A program made the position numbers and the translations under genes. Shown piece after piece: positions 52,339-61,439 of a stretch of DNA of 64,000 nt (within the stretch, counting starts at the first letter, position 1; each line of letters opens with the position of its first letter). Source of the stretch: an uncultured Pelagibacteraceae bacterium (GTDB lineage Bacteria > Pseudomonadota > Alphaproteobacteria > Pelagibacterales > Pelagibacteraceae); the NCBI GenBank assembly GCA_902567785.1, contig CACFOR010000003.1, positions 1 through 64,000 of the forward strand. The letters run 5' to 3'. The notes under the pieces are model-generated. The model did not search any database, was not told the origin of the DNA, and saw nothing but the letters and a program-made list of their open reading frames with translations.

Positions 52339-52949
52339 TTAATTACTTTCATTTTAATCATATCATCATTAAACATTGAAACTCTAAAATTTTTTGTTTC
52401 AAAATTATAATCAATTTTATCAGCATATAATGAGCCAGTAGGATAAGTTAAAAAGACTTCATTATAAACTTTCGCAGAGTTATCAGTTGCTAGTAAGTCT
52501 AAATTTTTTGCAAAAATTTGCGTTTCACCATCTGTTGCTTCAACGTTTTCCTCAAAGAAACAGTCATAAGTTAATTTATTGTATCTCCCTTTATCTGACA
52601 TTATGTTTATAACCCTTCCATCTTCTAAATACATAATTACATGCATTTTTGTCATATAAACAATATCGGGTTCCTCGTTTAGTATGTGTGCTCTTTCTGA
52701 TTTTATTTTAAAAGGTTTGTTTAAATCATATAATCCTTTGTATTCTATATTTGTGAACGAAGTACTTTGATCATCTTTAACTCCATCATCAATCTTTTCT
52801 TGGGTTGGTTTTTTTAAAGTAATTTTTGGCTTATTTATTGAAGGATAGTAAAAATAAGTAAATATAATTAAAGCTACACCAATTAATATAAGGATAATTT
52901 GTATTTTTTTTTCTTGTTGCTTTTTCATTTGATTCCATGACTTAGGCAA
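52335..52949 (-). CDS. lptC: LPS export system periplasmic protein LptC
   Basis: 204 aa; N-terminal TM helix, ERAHILNEEPDIVYMTKMHVIMYLEDGRVINIMSDKGRYN; between kdsD and lptB. Confidence 0.8.
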   Translation of the reverse strand: MPKSWNQMKKQQEKKIQIILILIGVALIIFTYFYYPSINKPKITLKKPTQEKIDDGVKDDQSTSFTNIEYKGLYDLNKPFKIKSERAHILNEEPDIVYMTKMHVIMYLEDGRVINIMSDKGRYNKLTYDCFFEENVEATDGETQIFAKNLDLLATDNSAKVYNEVFLTYPTGSLYADKIDYNFETKNFRVSMFNDDMIKMKVIK

Positions 52950-53899
52950 TGATGCAGGTGTAAAACACCTATAACATTTTTGATTTTTTTATTAATATCT
53001 TGGTTTCGAGCTACTAGCAGAGAAGTAATTTTTTTAGAATTCATCTTTTCAATTGCGGCAAGAGCGGTAGCAGAATCAGATATCCAAGTGGGATTTTTAC
53101 TAGCTATCTTTAAAATTTTTTTTTTATATAAATTGTTAGAATGTCTACGTAAATCACCATCCGTTAATATACTAATTTTTCCATTTTTTTCTCTACAACA
53201 AACTATTCCTAGTTTTTTTTTTGACATTTCTGAAATTGCAACTTTCATACTTTTTTTTGCCCCAATAATTGGAATTTCTTTACCTTGAGCCATTATTTCT
53301 TTAACCAATATTAGTGCAGAACCTAATTGTCCGTGTGGATGAAGTTTGACAAAATGTTTGTTTGAAAATTTTTTTCTTTTACTTAAAGCAATTGAAAGAG
53401 CATCACCAAAACTTAGAAAATTTATTTGACTTGCTGTTGGAGCAAGACTTGATCCTGCCTCAATAACTTTAGGAAGCAAAATAGGTATTGTTGAAAAACG
53501 CAAAAGCATAGAAGGAGATTTACAACTTACTCCAATTACGGGGATGTTATTTCTATTACTATATCTTAAAATAGAGTTTAGCTCTGCTGTTTCGCCAGAA
53601 ACGCTAAATATTAACAAAATATCAAATCCTTTTTGTATTGATCCCATAGAACCATGATTTAATGAAGAAGAATCAAAAGCAACAGATGGAGTTCCAAGAC
53701 TAGATAAAGTGGAAGAAATTTTATTACCAATGATAAAACTTTTTCCCGTTCCAATGACAATAACTTTACCTTTTGCTTTTGAAATTAAATTTACAGCTTT
53801 TGAAAATTGAGAAGAATTATTTAAACTACTCAATAATTTCTTTAAACCTTTAATTTCAGTTTGAATGGTTTTTTTTGCTATTTGTAAATCTCTGTTCAT
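52925..53899 (-). CDS. kdsD: Arabinose-5-phosphate isomerase
   Basis: 324 aa SIS + CBS; GKVIVIGTGKSFIIGNKISSTLSSLGTPSVAFDSSSLNHGSMG, LTDGDLRR. Confidence 0.92.
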   Translation of the reverse strand: MNRDLQIAKKTIQTEIKGLKKLLSSLNNSSQFSKAVNLISKAKGKVIVIGTGKSFIIGNKISSTLSSLGTPSVAFDSSSLNHGSMGSIQKGFDILLIFSVSGETAELNSILRYSNRNNIPVIGVSCKSPSMLLRFSTIPILLPKVIEAGSSLAPTASQINFLSFGDALSIALSKRKKFSNKHFVKLHPHGQLGSALILVKEIMAQGKEIPIIGAKKSMKVAISEMSKKKLGIVCCREKNGKISILTDGDLRRHSNNLYKKKILKIASKNPTWISDSATALAAIEKMNSKKITSLLVARNQDINKKIKNVIGVLHLHHCLSHGIK

Positions 53900-54532
53900 T
53901 TAGTGCTGAAAAATATCTTCAGTAAATCCACTTTGATCCAATTTTATTCTTGTTTTAAGAAATAGTATAGAATTATTGTAAAGTTCCAATCTATTTTCTC
54001 TAACTAACATTTTATATAGCTCATCTTTAATTTTATGTAAATAAATAACATCGTTGCTACAATATTGTAATTGTGCATCTGTTAGTTCATCAATATTTTT
54101 ATTCCAGTCACTACTGCCAAGTTTTTTATCTAGTTTTTTATTACAAAATTCCATAACTAACTCTTTTAATCCATGCGATTGCGTGTAAGTTCTGCATAAT
54201 CTGCTAGCTATTTTTGTATCAAAAATATTTTTTACATTACATTTAAGGAAATATTCTAAACCAGAAATATCATACCTTAAATAATGGCCAATTTTTGTAA
54301 TTTTATTATTTTCTAAAATTTTTACGATATTTGGAGCTTTGTAATTTTTTCTATCTGGTTGTATAATATATGCATCATTATTACCCGTGCTAAATTGAAC
54401 CAAACTGAGTTTATCTCGATGAGGTATTTGTAAACCTGATCCTTCAGTATCAACAGCAAGACTTGAATGTTTTTCTAATTCTCCAAGAGTCTTTGTATCT
54501 ATATCTCCTTGAAATTTAAAAATTTTTGTCAT
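53900..54532 (-). CDS. rnd: Ribonuclease D-like 3'-5' exonuclease
   Basis: ORF opens at 54577; likely start MTKIFKFQGDIDTKTL (or MSLSMTKIF at 54544); LAVDTEGSGLQ, IGHYLRYDISGLEYF, YCSNDVIYLHKIKDEL DEDD motifs. Confidence 0.88.
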   Translation of the reverse strand: MTKIFKFQGDIDTKTLGELEKHSSLAVDTEGSGLQIPHRDKLSLVQFSTGNNDAYIIQPDRKNYKAPNIVKILENNKITKIGHYLRYDISGLEYFLKCNVKNIFDTKIASRLCRTYTQSHGLKELVMEFCNKKLDKKLGSSDWNKNIDELTDAQLQYCSNDVIYLHKIKDELYKMLVRENRLELYNNSILFLKTRIKLDQSGFTEDIFQH

Positions 54533-54566
54533 ACTTAAACTCATATATAATGTTAATGTTGGGAAA

Positions 54567-55508
54567 ATGCAAAACAATCAAAAAATAATAGCTATTTTTG
54601 GTGCCGGAGGATTTTTAGGAAAAAATTTGATGCGCCAGCTAACCAAAATGGAATATAGGGTGAAGGTAGCTACACGAAATCCATACTTAAAAGGTTATTT
54701 AAAACCATTAGGCAATCCTGGGCAGATTGAGCTTTTTGAAACAGACATATTTAATTTAAATGAAGTTAAAGCTGTCCTAAGAAATTGTGATTTTGTTATT
54801 AATTTGGTGGGTATTCTTAACGAAACAAGAAAACAGAAATTTAATAAAATTCATGCTCAATTTCCATATCTATTGAGTAAGTTATGTGATGAATTTGGAA
54901 TCGAGAGATTAGTACACATAAGTGCATTAGGTGTAAAAGAAAATCACACTTCAAAGTATATGGAATCAAAGCTTCAAGGAGAAAAAAACATTTTTGAAAA
55001 TTTTAAACCATCAGTAATTTTAAGACCTTCTGTTTGTTTTGGTAATGAAGATAAATTTTTTAATACATTTGCTTCAATTGCTCAGTTCTTGCCCATTTTG
55101 CCATTAGTAGGAGGAGGCAAAACAAAATTTGCACCAATTTATGTAGGGGATGTTGCTCAAGCTATTGTCAAATCTTTACAACTAAATAATTCCAAACCCA
55201 AAATTTATGAATTAGGTGGACCTGAAAACTATTCATTTAAAGAACTTATGGAAATTTTATTAAAAGAAATAAAGAAGAAAAGATTGTTAATCTCAGTTCC
55301 ATTCGGATTAGCAAAATTTCAATCTCACTTTTTGCAATTTATGCCCAATCCACTTTTGACACCCGATCAAGTTGAAATGTTAAAGTACAATAATATTGTT
55401 TCAGGACAATATTCTACTTTAAAAGATCTTGGTATAACAGGAAAGACTATTGAAACTATATTGCCCAAATATATTTATAGATTTAGAACTGGTGGTGAAT
55501 TTGGGTAA
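54567..55508 (+). CDS. NAD-dependent epimerase/complex I NDUFA9-family protein
   Basis: 313 aa; IIAIFGAGGFLGKNLMRQLTKMEYRVKVATRNP, FVINLVGILNET, LVHISALG. Confidence 0.88.
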   Translation: MQNNQKIIAIFGAGGFLGKNLMRQLTKMEYRVKVATRNPYLKGYLKPLGNPGQIELFETDIFNLNEVKAVLRNCDFVINLVGILNETRKQKFNKIHAQFPYLLSKLCDEFGIERLVHISALGVKENHTSKYMESKLQGEKNIFENFKPSVILRPSVCFGNEDKFFNTFASIAQFLPILPLVGGGKTKFAPIYVGDVAQAIVKSLQLNNSKPKIYELGGPENYSFKELMEILLKEIKKKRLLISVPFGLAKFQSHFLQFMPNPLLTPDQVEMLKYNNIVSGQYSTLKDLGITGKTIETILPKYIYRFRTGGEFG

Positions 55509-55513
55509 GAAAT

Positions 55514-56011
55514 TTAGGCTGATTTAATTTTTTTTTCAATAAATTTTGGAATATCCTCTTCAGTAATTTGATCTTCTTCTTTCGCATTTTTTGGTTGAAA
55601 TGCATATAGAAGATGTAATTTGCAATATGGAAATTTTTCCATAGATTTTCTTCCACAAAATAGGCTAGCTGGTTCCATTCTTTCTCCCAAAGGCCATCTA
55701 CAATGTTTATCTGTTAAATCTTCTAGTTTAGTAGGATTTTCAGGTTCAAAATTTTTATCTAATAGTAAGGCTTTAAATTTTTCTTTTCTTCCAATTCTTT
55801 TACCTGTTGTTACATTATCTTTTTCTATTCGAGTATTTATTTTTGCTCTATTGTTTTTTGAAACTATTCTTGATTCCAGCTTTAAACGATGAGCTTTACC
55901 AATAACTGCGTTACGCGTGGTTTCACCAAGGATCTTTGATATTTGGCTAGCCGAGTGTCCTTTTTTCCAAAGTTCTTTTAATTTTTCTTCTCTTTCAGGT
56001 GTCCAGCTCAT
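55514..56011 (-). CDS. gcrA: GcrA cell cycle regulator
   Basis: 165 aa; MSWTPEREEKLKELWKKGHSASQISKILGETTRNAVIGKAHRLKL; DKHCRWPLGE. Confidence 0.95.
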   Translation of the reverse strand: MSWTPEREEKLKELWKKGHSASQISKILGETTRNAVIGKAHRLKLESRIVSKNNRAKINTRIEKDNVTTGKRIGRKEKFKALLLDKNFEPENPTKLEDLTDKHCRWPLGERMEPASLFCGRKSMEKFPYCKLHLLYAFQPKNAKEEDQITEEDIPKFIEKKIKSA

Positions 56012-56157
56012 ATTATTTGTAACTTATTTGTAGCAATTAAATCTACTATATATTGTATTTTCAATAAAAAAAAATACTTCATGTGGATAGATTATTAACA
56101 ACTCTTATCTCGCTAGCCTTTCTTTATTTGGTCTACTTTTAATATATAAACTTCCTT

Positions 56158-56970
56158 ATGGTTGAAATTAAAAATAAGTACAAAATTTTTGAAAAAAATT
56201 TTGGATATGTTAATTGGATTGGTTTTTGGACACTTTATAAAAAGGAAGTGTTAAGGTTTTTAATTGTTGCAATTCAAACAGTAATTTCACCTCTTGTTAC
56301 TTCACTTTTATTTCTGCTTGTATTATCATTGGCCATAGGAAATGAAAAAAACGATGTTTTAGGCTTTCCTTTTATAAGTTTTCTTGCCCCTGGATTAATA
56401 GCCATGCAAGTTATACAGCAAGCTTTCTCCCATTCTTCTTCTTCAATTATGATAGGAAAAATTCAAGGAAATATAGTTGATATTTTATATGCTCCGTTGA
56501 CTGCCGGTGAAATCACATTAGCTATAAATTTAGCTGCTTGTACCAGAAGTGTAATTATTGCAATGGTTTCAATTTTGGTATTTTATTTTATAGTAGATTT
56601 AGAGTTTTACAGTTTTTTCTATATTTTTATTTTTACATTTTTAGGCTCTTTTATATTAAGCTCTTTGGGTATTATTATTGGTTTATGGTCTGAAAAATTT
56701 GATCACATGGCATCTGCTACTAATTTTATAATAGTACCCCTTTCTTTTTTGTCAGGGACTTTTTACTCAATTGATAGATTGCCCAACACTTTAAAGGCTG
56801 TAAGTGAAATAAATCCATTTTTTTATATTATAGATGGTTTTAGGTATGGTTTTTTAGGGAAGGCGGATGGCTCCATATCATTTGGTCTTTTATATCTATT
56901 TATTTTAAGTTTTTTTACTTGGTTTGTTTCATATATTTTGTTTAAAAAAGGTTATAAAATAAAATCTTAA
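56158..56970 (+). CDS. ABC-2 type transporter permease
   Basis: 270 aa, 6 TM helices; PLSFLSGTFYSIDRLPNTLKAVSEINPFFYIIDGFRYGFLG. Confidence 0.88.
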   Translation: MVEIKNKYKIFEKNFGYVNWIGFWTLYKKEVLRFLIVAIQTVISPLVTSLLFLLVLSLAIGNEKNDVLGFPFISFLAPGLIAMQVIQQAFSHSSSSIMIGKIQGNIVDILYAPLTAGEITLAINLAACTRSVIIAMVSILVFYFIVDLEFYSFFYIFIFTFLGSFILSSLGIIIGLWSEKFDHMASATNFIIVPLSFLSGTFYSIDRLPNTLKAVSEINPFFYIIDGFRYGFLGKADGSISFGLLYLFILSFFTWFVSYILFKKGYKIKS

Positions 56971-56977
56971 TTTATTT

Positions 56978-58141
56978 ATGAGTTCAGTTCTTGGTACATA
57001 TGCAAGAAAACCTATTTCTTTTATTAAAGGTAAGGGAAGTTATCTTTACACAGAAAAAGGTGATAAATATCTTGATTTTGTTCAAGGTATAGGAACTAAT
57101 ATTCTAGGGCATTGTCACCAACATTTAGTAAATACTATCCAAGATCAATCAAAAAAATTATGGCATGTATCTAATGCATTTGTAATACAAGAACAAGAAA
57201 AATTAGCTAAAAGATTATCAGATAATACTTTTGCTGATTTTGTGTGCTTCCAAAATTCGGGAACAGAAGCAACTGAAGCAAGTATTAAAATTGCTAGAAA
57301 ATATTTTCATAAAATAGGAAAGCCTGAAAAAAATAGAATCATAACTTTCGAAGGTGCTTTTCATGGAAGAACTTTAGCCGCTTTATTTGCAGCAAATAAT
57401 CCTAAACATATTGAAGGCTTCGGTCCCAAAGTCGATGGTTTTGATCAAGTTCCTTTTGCTGATCATGAGGCAGTTAAAAAAGCAATAAATAAAAATACAG
57501 CAGCAATTATGTTAGAAACAATAATGGGAGAAGGTGGAGTAAAAGTAGTACCTGATTTTTGCATAAAAGGACTAAGAGAGTTATGTGATGAATATAACAT
57601 TCTTTTAATTTTAGATGAAGTTCAGTGTGCATATAGAACTGGAAATTTTTTTGCCTTTGAAAAATCAGGAATTATTCCAGACATAGTGCCGATAGCAAAA
57701 GGAATTGGTGGTGGCTTTCCAATGGGTGCATGCTTGGTTACTAAAAAAGTATCTGCTGGAATGACCGCAGGAACTCATGGTAGTACTTTTGGAGGAAATC
57801 CATTAGCAATGGCAGTAGGAAATGCGGTCCTAGATATTCTTTTTGAAAAAGATTTTTTTAAAAAAGTAAAAACAAAAGGTGAATATTTTGATCAAGGTTT
57901 AAATAAAATTAAAAACAAATATCCAAAAATTATTGAAGAGATAAGAGGTTATGGCCTAATGAAAGGTTTGAAAATATCAGCTGATACTATAAAATTTATT
58001 GACAAATTAATTGAAAATAAAATGCTTACTGTTAAAGCTTCTGAAAATGTAGTAAGACTTTTTCCTCCACTTATAATAAGCAATAAAGAACTGGATGAGT
58101 CTCTTCATAAGATCGAAATAGTTTGCAAAGAAATGAGCTAA
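56978..58141 (+). CDS. argD: Acetylornithine aminotransferase
   Basis: 387 aa; FQNSGTEATEASIKIARKY, LILDEVQCAYRTG, AKGIGGGFPMGACL, HGSTFGGNPLAMAVG. Confidence 0.94.
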   Translation: MSSVLGTYARKPISFIKGKGSYLYTEKGDKYLDFVQGIGTNILGHCHQHLVNTIQDQSKKLWHVSNAFVIQEQEKLAKRLSDNTFADFVCFQNSGTEATEASIKIARKYFHKIGKPEKNRIITFEGAFHGRTLAALFAANNPKHIEGFGPKVDGFDQVPFADHEAVKKAINKNTAAIMLETIMGEGGVKVVPDFCIKGLRELCDEYNILLILDEVQCAYRTGNFFAFEKSGIIPDIVPIAKGIGGGFPMGACLVTKKVSAGMTAGTHGSTFGGNPLAMAVGNAVLDILFEKDFFKKVKTKGEYFDQGLNKIKNKYPKIIEEIRGYGLMKGLKISADTIKFIDKLIENKMLTVKASENVVRLFPPLIISNKELDESLHKIEIVCKEMS

Positions 58142-58144
58142 TTT

Positions 58145-59069
58145 ATGAAAAATTTTATAAATATTTCAGATATAAGTAAGAAAGAACTAAGAAAAATTAT
58201 TGATAATGCAAAATTAAAAAAGGAAAAAAGATTAAATTTAAACAAAAATGCAATAGACACAGATGCTCCGTTAGATGGAAAAATTTTAATCATGTTATTT
58301 GAAAAACCATCTACAAGAACCAGAATTTCTTTTGATTTAGCAGTTAAACAATTGGGGGGGAAAATCATTAACATTAAATCCAGATGAAATTCACTACGGA
58401 AGTGGAAATGAAAGTTTACATGATACTGCAAAAGTTTTATCTCAATATGCAGATATTGTAATGTTAAGAACACATGCACATAAAAATGTTTTAGAATTTT
58501 CAAAAAATTTGGACATTCCTCTTATTAATGGTTTGACAGATTTAAGCCATCCCTGTCAAATTATGTCAGATGTAATGACTTTTGAAGAATTAAAAGGATC
58601 TATCAAAAATAAAAAAATTGCTTGGCTGGGAGATGGAAACAATGTTGTTTATTCATTAATTGAGGCAGCGGTACAGTTTGAATTTCAACTATCCATAGCT
58701 TGTCCAAAAGGTTATGAGCCCAATAAAAAAATACTTCAGTGGGCAAAAAAAAATAAGGGAGATATTTTTATAACAAAAAACCCTCTAGAAGCATCAAATT
58801 CTGCTGATTGTGTAATGACTGATAAATGGATCTCAATGGGTGATAAAATCAATAAAAACAAAAAGAAGAAAGCACTTAAACCTTATCAGATAAATGAAAA
58901 AATAATGAAATCTGCTAATAAAGATGCAATTTTTATGCACTGTCTTCCAGCTAACAGAGGAGAGGAGGTTACCGATGAGGTAATGGATGGAAAGCAATCT
59001 GTAGTTTGGTTAGAAGCCTTAAATAGAATTCATGTTCAAAAAAGTATTATTCAGTGGTGTCTAAAGTAA
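58145..59069 (+). pseudogene. argF: Ornithine carbamoyltransferase with an apparent +1 frameshift in a G7 run
   Basis: Fragments 58145..58387 ([22 protein letters not shown]) and 58461..59069 (GLTDLSHPCQIMSD, HCLPANRGEEV); removing one G at 58354-58360 gives continuous [47 protein letters not shown]. Confidence 0.9.
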
Positions 59070-59073
59070 GTAT

Positions 59074-59595
59074 TTATTGGAGTGGTAGAGGATTATTAGT
59101 ATTTTCGTTCATATATAAAATTACCGCTGCTCTTTCTTTTTCACTTTTTAGTCCAGCATAAGACATTTTAGTACCTTTTATCCAGTCCTTAGGTTTTATT
59201 AAAAAACCATTCATTTCTTCGAATGACCATTTTTTTCCATGTGCTGCCATTGCTTTCGAATATTTATAATCCGGTAGCGATCCTGCTTGTCTTCCTAATA
59301 CACCCCATAAAGCTGGACCAATTTTATTTTTTCCTCCCTCAGCAATACTGTGGCACGCTGCACATTTTGTAAAAACTTTTGCACCCTCCGCAACACTTGT
59401 TGATGCAAATATTGCCATTATATTTCCAGTCTGTGAACTCGCTTCAGCAGATGCGGTACTAGCTACAGTGGTTACACTTTCAACTTGATATGCGGATTTT
59501 TCTAGTTTTTCCACATAAAATATTGAATCTGCAATTTTATTTATTCCCAAAACCAGAAATACTGCCAATACAATAGAAACAATAATTTTATTCAT
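59074..59595 (-). CDS. Membrane-anchored class I cytochrome c (CycM-like)
   Basis: 173 aa; N-terminal TM anchor, GAKVFTKCAACHSIAEGGKNKIGPALWGVLGRQAG, KGTKMSYAGL. Confidence 0.92.
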   Translation of the reverse strand: MNKIIVSIVLAVFLVLGINKIADSIFYVEKLEKSAYQVESVTTVASTASAEASSQTGNIMAIFASTSVAEGAKVFTKCAACHSIAEGGKNKIGPALWGVLGRQAGSLPDYKYSKAMAAHGKKWSFEEMNGFLIKPKDWIKGTKMSYAGLKSEKERAAVILYMNENTNNPLPLQ

Positions 59596-59692
59596 TTTAA
59601 TAAATCTTATAAATTTAGTACAACTCTAATCTAAGTTATATCATGACTTATACTAATAAAATGGACTTTTAGACGCATAATTTTCTTATTCT

Positions 59693-60430
59693 ATGAAAAA
59701 TACTACAATAATAATACCATCTCGTCTTGCGGCAAGAAGATTTCCAAATAAACCTTTGGCAAAGATTAATAATATTCCCATCATTATTCATGTACTCAAC
59801 AGAGCTAAAGAATCAAAAGTGGGAGAAGTATTTGTCGCCACACCCGATGATGAAATTTTTCAAATAGTTACAAAAAGTGGAGGAAAAGCTATTTTAACTA
59901 AATCTGAACATTTATCTGGTAGCGATAGAATATATGAGGCATATAAAAAGGAAATTAAAAATAAAGCAGATTTAATAATTAACTTACAAGGAGATATGCC
60001 AAATATTAATCCTTCGTGCATTTCGAAACTTGCAGAATATATGCAAAAAAATAAATGTGATATTGGCACTTTAGCTTCAAATATAAAAGATAAGATCGAT
60101 ATTACGAACCCAAATATTGTTAAGGTTCATGTTGATGAAGAGTTACAAAATGATAATTTTTTGATCACAAAAGATTTTTTTCGAATAAAAAAGGATTTAA
60201 GCACTGAAAAAATCTATCACCATATTGGAATTTATGCCTTTACAAGTATTGCTTTAACAAAGTATGTAGGGTTTGTTAGATCAAAATTGGAAATAGAAAG
60301 AAATTTAGAGCAAATGAGAGCTTTGGAAAATAATTTAGTTGTTAAGGTAGGGTTGTGTGATTCGACGCCCTTAGGAGTGGATACCGAGTTAGATTTGAAA
60401 AAAGTAACTAAAGAAATGAAACAGAGATGA
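59693..60430 (+). CDS. kdsB: 3-deoxy-manno-octulosonate cytidylyltransferase
   Basis: 245 aa; IIPSRLAARRFPNKPLAKI, SGSDRIYEAYKK, NLQGDMPNI. Confidence 0.94.
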   Translation: MKNTTIIIPSRLAARRFPNKPLAKINNIPIIIHVLNRAKESKVGEVFVATPDDEIFQIVTKSGGKAILTKSEHLSGSDRIYEAYKKEIKNKADLIINLQGDMPNINPSCISKLAEYMQKNKCDIGTLASNIKDKIDITNPNIVKVHVDEELQNDNFLITKDFFRIKKDLSTEKIYHHIGIYAFTSIALTKYVGFVRSKLEIERNLEQMRALENNLVVKVGLCDSTPLGVDTELDLKKVTKEMKQR

Positions 60431-61275
60431 GAGACAAAATAAAAGTAGCATTCCAAGGAGAAAAGGGTGCGTATTCACATTTAGCTTGTTTAGAGATTTT
60501 TCCAAATATAGAAGCAAAACCTTGCTATACCTTTGAAGAAGCTTTCAAATTAGCGAGAGATGATTCAGAATATAAAATTGTTATACCAATAGAAAATTCT
60601 TTAGCTGGGCGGGTAGCTGACATACATTATTTGATTCCAAAATATAAATTGCAGATTCATGCGGAACACTTTCAAAAGGTTACACATAATTTATTGGGAA
60701 TTAAAGGTTCAAAAATAAGCGATATTAAAACAGTGAGAAGCCATTCTCAGGCCATCGGTCAATGTAGTAAAATAATTTCTCAAAACAATTTTAAAACGAT
60801 AATTTCTGCTGATACAGCGGGATCAGCTAGATTTGTTTCAGAAAAAAAAGATAAGAGTGAATCTGCCATAGCCTCTGAACTTGCTGCAAAAATTTATCAT
60901 TTGGAAATATTAAAATCAAATATTGAAGACGAATCAGGGAATATAACTAGATTTTTTATTATGGGAAAAGAAACAAAACATCCTGATTTTGAAAAAAAAA
61001 AATATATTACAAGTTGCATTTTTAAACTTAAAAGTATACCGGCAGCCTTATATAAAGCCCTGGGTGGTTTTGCAACAAATGGTGTTAATCTATGCAAACT
61101 AGAAAGTTTTTCAGTAAAAAATACATTTGATCAAGTTAATTTTTATATTGATATCGAAGGTCATATTGAAGATATGTCCTTAAAAAAAGCACTTGAAGAA
61201 TTAGGATTTCACACTGAAAAATTAGATGTTTTGGGGGTTTATGAAGCTCATGAGTTTAGAGCAAAAAATAAATAA
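60427..61275 (+). CDS. pheA: Prephenate dehydratase
   Basis: 282 aa; VAFQGEKGAYSHLA, IPIENSLAGRV, SHSQAIGQC, ACT-domain GGFATNGVNLCKLES (ESFS). Confidence 0.93.
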   Translation: MRDKIKVAFQGEKGAYSHLACLEIFPNIEAKPCYTFEEAFKLARDDSEYKIVIPIENSLAGRVADIHYLIPKYKLQIHAEHFQKVTHNLLGIKGSKISDIKTVRSHSQAIGQCSKIISQNNFKTIISADTAGSARFVSEKKDKSESAIASELAAKIYHLEILKSNIEDESGNITRFFIMGKETKHPDFEKKKYITSCIFKLKSIPAALYKALGGFATNGVNLCKLESFSVKNTFDQVNFYIDIEGHIEDMSLKKALEELGFHTEKLDVLGVYEAHEFRAKNK

Positions 61276-61327
61276 ACAACCTATAGGTATATTGTAGTTA
61301 TCATTTTTATACTGATATAATAAAAAA

Positions 61328-61424
61328 GGAGGCTGGCAATGGGTGGGATTTTTTGAACAATCCGGTCAGGACGGAAACGTAGCAGCCGTAACAAAATATT
61401 TCAGGTTATTGCTCAGTCTCCTCT
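61328..61424 (+). ncRNA. ffs: Small (4.5S-type) signal recognition particle RNA
   Basis: GGTCAGGACGGAAACGTAGCAGCC domain IV; closing stem GGAGGCTGGCAAT with ATTGCTCAGTCTCC; directly upstream of dnaX. Confidence 0.93.
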
Positions 61425-61439
61425 GTTGTTATTTAAAAT

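Noticed and set aside
56012-56157. Possible tRNA or small RNA in the gcrA-ABC permease gap
   Set aside because: No acceptor stem, T-loop GTTCRANNC or strong hairpin found
58138-58503. 121-aa minus strand ORF over the argF frameshift
   Set aside because: Antisense to a clear argF reading frame on both sides of the frameshift
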